A stretch of 64,000 bases of DNA from Thelonectria olida. Its lineage: Eukaryota; Ascomycota; Sordariomycetes; Hypocreales; Nectriaceae. The position numbers were made by a program, and so were the translations under genes. The notes under the pieces were generated by a model. The model had not been told where the DNA came from and did no database searches. It saw only the letters and a list, made by a program, of their open reading frames with translations. The stretch is from assembly GCA_020736575.1 (NCBI GenBank), contig JAGPYM010000001.1, positions 3,348,001-3,412,000 of the forward strand. The letters are read 5' to 3'. Positions 33,701 to 45,154 of the stretch are shown here, piece after piece. Each line of letters starts with the position of its first letter. Positions within the stretch are counted from its first letter, which is position 1.

Positions 33701-33868
33701 TGAGGGGTCAGTCACGATAGTTCGAGGTTGAGGCGGGGTTGAGGTCGCAGTGGAAGGCGCACTCTTCTGTGTCTCGCGCTGAGCGTACTGCTGAGGCGCA
33801 AACGAAAAATTGTTCATCTGGGAATTCTGAGGTAGGATGCGACGGACGGAAGGGTCGTTTTCGGACAT
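30796..33868 (-). CDS. Zn2Cys6 regulator of the FarB / CTF1-beta type
   Basis: Eight exons: 33868-33763, 33694-33650, 33579-33052, 32994-32647, 32600-32319, 32264-31711, 31644-31157, 31102-30796, giving 885 aa. All junctions keep frame. The zinc cluster at residues 55-85 is C-x2-C-x6-C-x9-C-x2-C-x6-C (RACEGCRRRKIKCDAATT..., PCSACIRLKLHCV); the nine-residue loop is longer than usual and typical, as I recall, of the FarA/FarB (CTF1) group, as is the preceding basic NYVFVDEHNRHKRLK. A Gln/Pro-rich linker, the fungal_trans domain (from LHYFDLYFTHVHNYVPVL to about 640) and a Pro/Ser-rich tail ending MWQESVASVYEGGLKRAWDY follow. Aspergillus FarA and FarB activate fatty-acid use genes through CCTCGG sites; CTF1 of Fusarium activates cutinase. 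Assignment to FarB/CTF1-beta is from remembered sequence and is moderately sure. Exon 1 rests on splice logic (68-bp intron, CTGAC branch). Confidence 0.85.
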
Positions 33869-36800
33869 GGTGGGCGACGCGGTGGTGAGGTCACAGCCTC
33901 CAAGAACGTCGAGCGTCGGGGTCGCTGTCAGCCAACATGAAGTCGGCGCGCGACGCAACGAAACCGGGCGAGGATGGGCTCAAAAGTGAAAGGTCAGGTA
34001 GAAGAAGCTCTGGTAGCCCGATGTCGCGCACAATTTGCGAAAAAGCACCGTGAGATTGGCCGGCGGGCGGGCGCGATGTTCGTGGGAGGAGAAATTCGTT
34101 TCTCAGTCGGCGTGGCGATGTGTGGCAAGGACGACGGCGAATTGGCGACGACGCGGCGGACGACAGACGGCAGACGGAAGACGGGACGAACCAGGCGGAT
34201 ACGGAGCTTGCGCGCAGGAGGCGGCCCAGGTTCTTATTATGGATGAACAAGCCAGGGAGGTAGCTCTGTTGATTATGTAGGTAACTATTGGGTTGGGGAA
34301 AATAGGGACTGGGACTGGATGTAAAGCGACTTGGAGGCAGGGTGCTGCAGCGATCGTATTAAAGATGAAGCTACCAGGGCCGTGGCAGCCTGTTCTAAGA
34401 CGTCCTCAGCAGAGTCAGGCAAAGAGGGACGACGCCAGAGGGTCCTTGACTTGGGGCTTGTGTGTCTTGGGCCTTTGTAGTGTGGGTGTGGGCGTTGTAA
34501 GGGTGGGCGTGTCCCTGAACCTGGGACCTTGGCGTAGGTGTGTGAATGGACTTGACTCTTGCGCCTTGAAGCCTCGAGCTTTGGGGGGCCTGGAGCCTTG
34601 ACCTTGAACCTGGGCCTGTCCTGGCTCTCTTTGGCGGGAGGCTTCTGGGCTTTGGATTCTTGGGGATCACGACAGGGCCGAAGACTGGGCCGATTGGGCC
34701 AGGGGGCCTCAGCAGGGGAAGGGTAGGGTTGATGCAAGTGAGGGAAAACGGCGGCGTCGCGGGTGTGGACTGTGGACGCCAGAAGGCTCGCTCAGAACGT
34801 GGAAGATGGGGCGGTCCGGTCAGGTGGATTTGTTGATATGTTCAGTGGTTTAAGTGGGCGTCGCACTCCACCAATGCTCACTCGTCAGAGGCTTTCCGTC
34901 GCAGAGCTGGGCGCTGCAGTGAGGGAGGTCACAGCGGCGAAGACGGACACGGGGCGAGGTGCGGACTTCGGATATCTGATGGGAGGTAAAGGTGGGTTTT
35001 GCGGGATTCAAGAGGTACGGAGGCGGGCAAGGCCCGTCGCAATAAGATGACAATGGCTGGCTGGTGTGCGAAGAGACAATAGTCGGCGGTTTTGAGCACG
35101 AGGTGGAGTGATAATAGACGAAGCCACGCAAAGTCAAAGGCACTGGACTGGATGGAAGTGATAACTGGTAGTTGGGGGCGGCAAGTGCGAAGTCAATTGT
35201 ATGGAAGGAAGCCATGGCTGCGAACTCGTACCTCGTACTGTGCCTTGAACGTCTGAACCAGTGGAGGCGGGGCTCTGGGGAAGGAGATATTGTGATAGCT
35301 GGAGCCGGCCACCTGTAAAATTAGCAGACTAGTGGGATACGGATAATGTGAACAGGTGGCAGAGGATGCCTCTGTCATTGCTGTCCGGCTCAGTGGACGG
35401 CATTCTGCAGCTCTTCTCCGGCCGCAGGGTCGGTGTCTTGTCGGCCACGAGCGTGAGACGCAAAGGCGTGAACCTTGGATGAAACGGGTAGGTCGGGGGT
35501 GTGTGGTGCGGTGATGACGATTTATCCCTCGACGACTGAATCAATGACAGCGAGGGATCTTTTTTAGTGACGGAGGGGGCGTGGATGCCCTTGTGGGTAT
35601 CGAAACGGGGGAGAGTGTGGATAACTGGATATGGCCTCAACTTGGTCTCTAGGGACTTTCCAAATACTATTCCCAACGTTTGCGGTGGGACTAGTTAGGC
35701 CTTGCCTTGGGGACGTGGGATATCTGGATAGGGCGCAATAAGACGTGGATATCGACGAGGGTGGCGTCAATCCCATCTTGTTCCATGTTCCATCTTGCAG
35801 CATGGCTGATATCGGCGGTAGACCAGATGTCGTCCTACCCTCTCTGGTTAGTAGCATGAGGCCAAATGTTTGTTGAAATTCCCTTTCGCGATAGTATCCA
35901 ATGATCGGCGGCAACCGGACTGAGCGGTGACGGAACATGCGCGATGGAGAAGATTAAGGTGCTTATTATGGTGAGCGGCATTCGTACCGACCTTCGACAA
36001 ACCGCCAATATTGGAAGGAGCTCACAGAGCAACAACCACCTTACCTGGTTCGTTCGCAGGACCAGCCACCTTCTCCCTTGATTCTCTTACCACTTATACC
36101 TCGACCTCACATCCCACCTCAAACGGCCTAAACAGACAGCTGGTATCCCTCTTGGATCGGCTGAGGACATAGCAATGTGCCTTTTGGGCTGGCTGCATAT
36201 CGACCTTCCATTCGCTCCCGTGCTTCGTAATCGCAATCATCAACGGCAAGAACGGTTCTGTGCTCCCGGTGTAGCCTTTGTTCTTCCCACCCTTCCATCA
36301 ACGAGGGTGCCTTGCTCCACACTCTCTGCCGGCTGCACTTTATGCTTGGATGGCCGCCTCCCTGAGTCCCTCCCCACCTCCACATCAACTTCTTGTGCGA
36401 CATATCTCAGTCTCCTGTGTTGCAGTCTCGGCCACTGCAAGGAAATTGCGCCGCTGGTTGACCTGGTTTTGTACACCTGCCCTGTGCTCCCTGATCCCGC
36501 AGTTGTACAAAGAGACGGTATGAATTAATCCGGTCAGCAGGAAGACAAGGAGGTGCGCTATCTCACTTCCTCACGACCAGCCCGATGCATGTACTTTCAC
36601 TTGCAGCGGAAGCGTTGCAGCCAACCTGCGAAGTACCTGGTAAATCCGTCCAAGCAACTGCCCATGAGGCTCCTGGCATCGAGCTAGGCTGTCCATTGTC
36701 TAGCACCAAGCGGGGAAGACACAAACACTGTCAATCTCTCGTAATGGGCCCGAGGCTGTGGGTTAGGGTCCTGAACTGCTCGCGCGGGGCCTGCTAACCC

Positions 36801-39800
36801 CAATTACGTAGGATGCAGTCTCGGTTTCGCAGACTGGGCGACGGAGGGAGTGGCCAGAAGCTCTAGGTTGCGATCAGGTGGTATCCCGAAGAAGCATCTC
36901 CAAGTTGGGCACAGTGCTGACGGCTCGTCGCCTTACCGCCCAGGTCTGTCCTGACTGAAATCCCTGGTGCAGTTACACCAACGTGACGGGAACTTCAGCC
37001 TGCTGCACCCAGGCAAGTCAAGAAGGCCACGGAGTAGCCTGTGCTGAGATCCACGGCCTCGAGCCTCGATCAGGAGGTGCTGCGGAAACAGATGTCGTGG
37101 TACGTACACCCGTTGTGGGATGCACGAAACGCGACGCCGTGCGCATGAGTACGATGAGGGTGCAACCACCATTGGAGTCCGGGAAGTTTCTCCTATGTGC
37201 TGTGCCTCATCCACGACTGCCCGTTCACCTACCTAGATTTCGAAGGACGAATTAAATCATCGAGGTATATTGTACTTAACTTGAGGGGGAGACACACGAA
37301 ATACTCGACTGTAGACGCAACTTTCACTGACAAACATATATACTACTGGATAATAAGAACTCAATCGTAAGAATGACGTCTGTTATCGCCATCACAACGA
37401 AATAGAATTCTTAGGTCATGGATTTGATTTGTCCAGTAATCTCAAATATTAAGATCCGGGATAATAGTATTATTATCCAGCCCAGGAAATATTCGGGAGC
37501 TAAATCGAAATCTTCCAGTCTGAACCACCCATCTCAACTCGCGGTGACTCGGCAGAGGTGGCATCGAAACGTAGGGGATGGATCCCTGAATGGTTGTCCG
37601 TACTGTGCAAACGTGCCTATGATCCTTGATGGATGTGCGAATAGGTTATACATCGGGTGTTAAGAGTGGGCAGGTGGAGCTGAGAAGGAACCCCACCGTT
37701 GTTGCCGTCCATCCTTCCTGGATTGCTGAAGTTGGTTCATGATGGGAAGAACCCGAACTACATGCTTGCCTCCCTAGTGAACTTCCTGCGGATGATGATC
37801 CGTTCCATTTGTGCCTACACCAAAACGAGAGACGGAAGACATGACAAGTGTGCCTTTTTAGCCCTCCCCACAGGATACTCTCTTTCTCTCATGCATCTCG
37901 GGCCGACATAGACAACTCCCATACGTTCGTATCAACGATTCAGTCCAAGCATTCATCAAACGTCAACTGGTTTGGATATTCGTATTCATCAACTCATTCT
38001 CCCTGATATCGCCAGAGCTGTTGGCACGAACCTTGTATTACCCAAGACTACAAGAGGCACGGCTCAAGACAGGCCATGGGCAAGCCTCCAGATCCCTCCA
38101 GGTATCCATCCCACTTCGTACCCATGCAACTCCGTTGAGACATCGCAATTCGGCCGTTCTGGTTTTTGGACTGTGATGCTTGATGGATGGTTGGCCATCG
38201 GAAGCCAAGGGTACCTTATGCAATGTCCCCCAGTCTTATCCACCTGCTCGCTCTCAGGCCAAGCAAGCAATCAAGGTACGTACGTAAACTTGCCCCCCGA
38301 CCCCGCCTCTCTGTACGTGGATAGATGGCTTGGCGGGGAGGTAGGATGTATTCGTGAAAGCCAGGTCGTCCCAGCACGGTTACCGATACCATGGCCCAAA
38401 ATGCGCCACGGCGGTCAGTTGATGTGAGAAGGTCGAGCCACTGGCATTTCAAGGTCCACTTTCCGACAGAGACCCCAAGACGGTGCTAACGGTTCTCATC
38501 TTGACCTGCAGTAGCTCAGCCCAACGCGCGTCAACCATCAACACCCATTGCCTCACGGAATCTTTCCATCTGCCATTGAGCCGCCTTCCCCGTCGTGTGC
38601 TTCCAGTTGGCTGACTGTCGGCAGGGGCCGTTCTCGTGCCCAGGATTAGAGGAGCAGCTAGTTACGGGGGAGCTTCAATGTCGAACAGTCGCATGAAAGT
38701 TCCAGGCGGAATTTGATGGCCGCTACAAATCAACCATGCCAACTGAGATGGTCTCTCAATCACACCAGAACCCTAAGACCTGCCCAGCAGTCAAGTCGGG
38801 TAAGTGTCTCCTTGCCAATGAGTATGCGGACTCCGCCATGTCAGAGTGAGGGATCGGGACTTCTGACCTCCTCAAACCGATAATGTCCAGGCCTGCACTC
38901 AGTAACCGTCGTGATGCCAGCCCCACTCAAATAAGACTCCAGAGCCGGGTCTTGGTCTATTGTGCGAATACCTGGCAAGTTCAATCGGCCAGCCACAACT
39001 AAGGACAGCTTAAATCTACAACTTCAGGCTTGTCCCTTGTCGGTAATTGACAGAAGAAATTGAAATGTCATCCTGAAGATTTGTCTTCTGATTGCAATCG
39101 AGGAGACACCCTCGCCATCTACTCGGTGCAAATTTCAACTTTCAATGATCAGCAAATCCCCGTTGATCAGGGCCAAGCGATTTCGAACTGGCGGTGGGTT
39201 GGTTTCCGAGGTTGGCCGATCCAGGGCATGCTCAAGGGCAGATAGATCCATAAGCCATACTCAGCAGCAGGGATATCGACGTTTCCAGCAGCCCACGGTA
39301 CTCGTCGTATCGACGTCAAGTGCCCCAGGATCCGAGCCGAACACTAGCCTCGAACCCCCTGTTGGCCACCCCTGATCGCATCCTCGTCAAACTAGAACTT
39401 TCGTGGCCAGGGAGAACGCGAGCTGGCTCAATGGCGCCGGTTGACACTAGAACTAATGCTCAAGGCACAAACACACGAAAGAAACCGGTGGCGGTCGCTG
39501 TCCCCATCTAGTCCAAGCAATTCATCGCGGGTGTCAGATATGGACGAAGACTTCTTGTAGACTAACTCCCTTCACATTGACAAACCCTGCTCTGTCGTCC
39601 CCACGAACCGAAATAGGCAAATGGGACAGGGGACTGCAACAAGTCCGGAGAAAAGGTACCACTTCCCTCAATCTTGGTCGATGTCACATGTGGTTGTTTG
39701 CGACACTTATTGGGGGTGACCAGGAGACCTGGAAGATGCCGAGGCACACAGATGTTGAACCTGGTGGAGAGAGGGGGAGACTGTTTTTCTCCACGCTTGC

Positions 39801-41492
39801 AGCCCACTTTCCGAACGTGACGGCTCAATCAAACGCAGTGGTGGTTTCAGTGTCTTGACTAGGGCCAGCTGCCCAATTCCTTCATCAAAGTCAGTCCTCG
39901 CTTGGACGAAAATCCACCTCTTCCACCAGATGGTCATGTCGGTGGCACTCTCTCGGTGGTTGGTGTCTCAAACAACTCCTCAGTCAGACTAGGGCATGTG
40001 TCGGAACATGATGAACAGACTCTCCGTCGGATCCAACATTCCCACCTACAGCAGGCTGACTGACGACCACGGGAGACAAGCGGTAATCTGTTTCCATGAG
40101 ACGACCAACGTAGGTACGGACCGTTATCCTACAAAGTTAGGATGGCAGAATGGGTATACCTGCATACCCTTGCGTATACATCATTACGTTCAGCAATTTC
40201 ATCTCCCGACGATTCCAGACCTCACGACATCCATGTTCCGCAGGAGCCGTCAGCCGGCACGTCCTACTGATTGCGGCTTACTCATAGACACCAACCTTCC
40301 ACGGGCGTCTGACTAATGCTACAATTTCAAGATCCGATGGACTCCGATGACAACTTGCCACGAAGACCCCCCTTCCCCCCCTAGGGCCAAGAGTCAGGCA
40401 ATCAGGGAATCGTGCAATAGCCCGCGGATCGCCCGGTATACACATTAAGGCCCTAAACATTCGCGTCGGCACTTAGAGCGCGCCGCGGTAGACTTCTCGG
40501 GCTGCTTTCCTTTAAGGCTCAAGTAATTGAAGCCGGCGATGGTTTGTCCCGTTCGAGCAGTCTCCGCCGAGCTCAAAGGGACCGCGTCCGCCACGATCTG
40601 GCTCCGTTGCCGCCATGCAGGGCCCATCGCGCATCTCGACCACATCCGGCTTCTAGGCGGCTTCCAGGGAGCTTCGATGCAGGGGTCGGCACTCGCACAA
40701 GATGACGATTGGGCCTTGGAAGCCAGCGAAAGGAGAGCTTCAAGTGAGATTCCAGAAGCCTTCTCGGCCGGGATAAGACCATTTAATCTTTCAAAGCGCC
40801 TGCTACCTACGCACGACGGATGGTTCCCTGTCGCATGAAGACGTGCGTCCTCGTCCTCGAAGCGCTATCGATTTGTGTAATGCTAGCATCAGTCATGACG
40901 ACGTCCCGTGCCCAGAATAGTGCTTTCTGGTCAAAATTAAGCACGAAAACGACAAGGGCGCCCTGTGGCGGTGCGTGTCGGCGGCGATGCCCGCGATGCA
41001 CAACACAACGTTCCCCAGCTGAGATGATAATAAGGTTCGTATCCTTTTAAAGTAGCCCATTACTTCGAGTACTATCTTGCGCGTCTATTTCAGGGGCAGC
41101 TGGTTTCGCCCGGTTCACGATGCAGAGTTATTAGCACGACGAACTGGTGAGGACCCGTCTTGCCGTTTTGATTGGCTAGAGTCAGCACAGGGTCCGATGC
41201 TGCGCCTCACACCCTAAAGAACTCCTTCCTCGGCCGAACTCAAATGCGCTTATCAAATGTGGCGTCATGAGATTAAATCTTCCCCTCCGCAGCACTTCCA
41301 CATCCACATCCCGTCATCCTTGTGCAACGCGAATCCGAGCGTCGATCCAGGCCATCACCAGATCTTGCTAGCATAGCATAGCATCCCGCAGTGCATTCGT
41401 CATCTCCACTGAGTCTTCAGCTTCCTTCAAGCCTCAATCCTGCGCTCTGAATCGTACCCCAACACCCACCACCAGTGACCCCTCCATCCGCC
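33869..41492. other. 7.6-kb gene-free divergent region
   Basis: I checked both strands and found no frame with a domain, splice logic or coding-like composition; the many frames of 60-180 aa look random. A G/T-rich, strand-asymmetric stretch lies at about 34430-34720 upstream of the FarB-like gene, and AT-rich patches at 37240-37640. There are no transposon-like terminal repeats or transposase motifs that I can see. Possible contents are long promoters or leaders of the two flanking genes, a non-coding RNA, or an eroded repeat. Confidence 0.5.
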
Positions 41493-42398
41493 ATGGCCAC
41501 TCTGGATAATGCCAACCCTACTATCCTGAGCGCTTCTCAACTACCTACGCGCCAGAAGAAGGCTCTTCCTCGCAGGGGTCCTGAATCCAGATACGATGAC
41601 GTTGTCTTCGCCAAACCATCGTATTTGTCCGCGCCATTCTGCGCTTCGAGCGCTCTGGCATGGTCGAGTGCCAACGATGGTAGCGATGAGTTCGCCGCCG
41701 AGGCTATTGATGAGCAAGAAATTTATGGTATGTTCTTTTTCACCCGTTTAACATCTGCTTTCTTGGTCTCGACTGAGACTGGAGCGGCTTGATGGGGGAT
41801 ACATGCCACTCCATCCAATGCTTGCCTCACATATTTCCGTTCCTGGAGGAGTGCATGAGTTCAACGTCTTGGTGTCATATCACATAGGAACCCGAGTTAA
41901 CAAGCCTGATCCGCCCCCTAAGCACTTTTCACTGCCGTGTCCTACCCTGCCCTGTCATCCGGAACTTGATCTATTCTGCCCTTTCTCAGTATGACACACG
42001 CTAATCATGGTCACACAGATTTGATTTCGACCATTTCTGACCCTGAGCACCCTGTGTCGCTGGGTCAGCTTTCTGTCATCAATCTATGTGACATTCACAT
42101 TACACCATCTCCTTCTTTGGGAGTTCCTGGCCCCAATGAAATCGTCCAGGTGGCCGTGGAGATCACCCCAACCATCACCCACTGCTCCCTCGCGACGGTG
42201 ATCGGTTTAGGTGTTCGAGTACGCCTGGAACAGGCCCTTCCACCCAATTATCGGGTCGATGTTACCTGCAAGGAAAACAGTCATAACCAGGACGATCAAG
42301 TGAACAAACAACTAGGGGACAAAGAACGAGTTGCTGCCGCATTAGAAAACGACACCCTCAAAGGAGTCCTGGATAAGATGTTAGAAACGTGTGCTTAG
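41493..42398 (+). CDS. CIA2: MIP18-family protein CIA2 (cytosolic Fe-S targeting)
   Basis: Two exons, 41493-41727 and 42019-42398, give 204 aa. The joint forms EIYDLISTISDPEHP, the classic start of the MIP18 (DUF59) domain. The rest reads EITPTITHCSLATVIGLGVRVRL, LPPNYRVDV, HNQDDQVNKQLGDKERVAAALEN, typical of Cia2/FAM96; Cys in THCSL is the family's conserved reactive cysteine. Cia2 works with Cia1 and Mms19 in the CIA targeting complex that inserts Fe-S clusters into cytosolic and nuclear proteins such as DNA polymerases and helicases. The N-terminal 70 residues are variable and disordered as in other fungi. The single 291-bp intron (41728-42018) is long for this genome but no extra exon is needed, because the two sides join directly. 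Confidence 0.93.
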
Positions 42399-45154
42399 GC
42401 ACTTGCGGCGGGGCCATCTCCTGTCCAGCCCTTCGCCAAGGATCAGTCCCTCGCCATGAGAGCATCTGATAATATCGACCATGCGGAAATCACATGGAAT
42501 TAGGGCTGGGTTTCCAGCACAGGCTTGCCCCCAATAACATCAGTTGCAAAGCGGTCTGCAAAGTCAAATTGGGCTTCGGCAGACGGTTCATACGAACAGT
42601 CGTTACCCGCGGGTGGACGAGGCTATGATTGGAGCGATTGATGGCCAAACCAGGGGTATATGCGCCAGAAGCAGCTTCATCTGGATAAAGTTCGACGACA
42701 ACCAAGCCAGCCACGCTAGGTACCCGGGACTTGAAGCATTGTCCGGCAAAATACAAGCCTTTTGCCGCGCTAGAGTGCCGAGGGTCAACAACCTTGTTGC
42801 AGCGATCGTCACATGCTGGGTGTCCTGGATATCGTGGCAAAGGGCTGAGCAATCTTCCATCAATTCGCGTTGGTTGACAGGCGGCATGTCAAGGGGGTGA
42901 CAAGGGGGTGGTTGTCACATTGTGTGTGTGTGACTTGCCCTGCAGCATGAATCTCCCTGGGCTTAGTTCAGCAATGGCCAAGATCTATCAGTCAGTCACT
43001 CATTTACGAATACACTACAATTTACGAATACCGTCGATTTCTTGACCGAATGTCGTCCCCCCTGCGATTTGCTTTCCGTTTTCGTCCCTGCCAGGGCTTC
43101 GTTGGTGACCAGCATCCCCCACTTCTGTCGTCGCAATTCCAAACTGGCCGGCTTCTCATCTGGCCCCATTTCAAGGCTCGGTGGCCAAGGGTCGACGGAA
43201 TATGCCGCCGTCACGTCAAAACACGTACCCAATCCATTCGCCGACTACCAAAGCCAAGAACCCAGAGCCCATTGGGGGAGCCTGGGGTAATCCCAGGTGG
43301 CGCTAGCAAGAGCGTGCATGGCCTTGGGCTTGTGCGCTTCCCGTCCACTTGGGACAAGAAGGCAGTGGTGGTGCCAGCGAGGAGACTAAGGAGCTCGGTA
43401 AGGAGGACACAGACACTTGTGATTATCATGTCATGTCAAAAGGTATCCGTATTGCCGTCCTACTGCACATACAGTCCTGCACCCATCAACTAAGTTAGTC
43501 CCTGTCATCTGCAGTGTCTGGCTAATATCTCCTCCTTACAAATGACGAATGACGCATTTCCGTTCTTCCCTCAGTCCAAGCTTATTAGAGGCCCAGGTTC
43601 GAGGCGCGGGTTCCGCGGAACTTAACTCCGCAGCCCGATGATATTCGGCAGCGTTGCTGTCTGGATCCCGGGGATCACGCTTGCATGCCGTTGGAATGGT
43701 CTATGACAGTCTGAGGGCCACCATCAACCGCTGTCCCATGTACGACTTGTCTCCTTGGAACTACTTTGCACAGCTTCCATTTCACGCTGACTCTATCGCG
43801 GACTTTCTGGCTTGAGGCCAGATCAAAGGTGGACAAAGCTATGATTGACTTCCCAATACGGCATCTCGGGTCCTATCCTTTGCCCGGTGAGCCGGTGCTT
43901 TTTGCGAAAATTAAGCCGCGGCGAATATACACTATTATTCGCGAATACCAGCTACCTATCGCATCTAAGAAGCATAGTTTCGACGGTGGCACGCCTCCCG
44001 CCTCAGAGCCAAGCTTTCCTGCCGGCCTCGCTCCCGCTCATCGTGTTACGCGTTGCGGAATGGCTGGGTCACAGCCTGTCCACCATGTTATTACTGTAAC
44101 AACACCATGGTACCCCCTGGAAAGCCCAACTTCCAAACAATCGTCCCCCCCGCTTTCCGGCTCGTCCCCCTTCCCCTCGACACCAACCACAGGTCGTCTT
44201 GGGAGTAGGGCACGACTGTTCCATCCCTGCACGGAAGGCTCTCCACCACCCCCGGCATCCATTCCTCTCCCCATTGTTGCCCTACCGCTCCTCCGGGACT
44301 TCATCATGAGGGGTTAATAACAAGAGCGGCTTTGTGTATTCGGGCCATTTCTTCTGTGGCGGCTTTCTATCGAGCATTTGACTTCTGTTTGCACCTTGTT
44401 TGATATTCCCCGCAAGCCACACCGCGTGTCGGACGTTGGCCGAAGAATTATACTTTACCAGGCAGGTAAGGCTTCTCGTGATGCTTCTTCCCCAGATTCC
44501 TCTTTCGGCCCAATTCTGGAGATGGAGGGTAGCCACAAACTTGGCGTCGTTTTGCCTCGTGATGCGGGTGATCGAGGTGAGAAAGCCGTGACGGGTTTAA
44601 GCAAAGGCAGTTTGCCTCCCTTGGACGACCCCCTCCTGAACTCCTTTTGAGTGGGCACTGCATCTCTGTGGACCCCGTCAGTGAGGACGAAAAGTCAAAA
44701 GGCCCTGTTCTCTTAGTTATGTCTGTCGTCTTTTCCCAGGGTCGGAACTTCGTGGCCCAAGAGAGGCTCGTTAGTGAGAAGCGATGGGCATCAACTAGCC
44801 CCCTTGGCGGTCAAGCATTGCCAAGACTCACACGTGTGGATGGGATAGAGTTTGGCGGTTTGATTGCTTCAGTTGCTTGAAAGATCCTGGTTCCCTATGT
44901 CTGATTGCCTGCTTCGTTGAGGCTTCTATCGTCTCTCTCTAGGTACATCATGGACAATGCACTCTCTTGAGCCCTTTTTTGCTTTTGCTGTTACAACATC
45001 TATCCATCCCTGTAGATTGTGACCCTCGCATTGGCCACTATCGTCGTCCATCCATGTGAGGATCTTAAGAGCCCGCCCTCCTCTTCAGCCCTCCTCGCCG
45101 CAGTGTCGCCGAGAGTTTAAAGGCATCCCGCAGCCTCATTATATCCCTACTACT
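42399..45154. other. 2.75-kb gene-free convergent region
   Basis: This gap between two 3' ends is larger than the other convergent gaps in the window (0.4-0.8 kb). Frames up to 183 aa (43766-44317) show no domain. An 11-bp tandem duplication with CAAGGGGGTG lies at 42890-42910, and a CACACGTGTG palindrome at 44829-44838. I see no gene or structured RNA. Confidence 0.45.

Noticed and set aside
37240..37640. AT-rich patch as RIP-mutated transposon
   Set aside because: AT enrichment is mild, no terminal repeats or broken transposase frames are visible, and dinucleotide indices were not computed.
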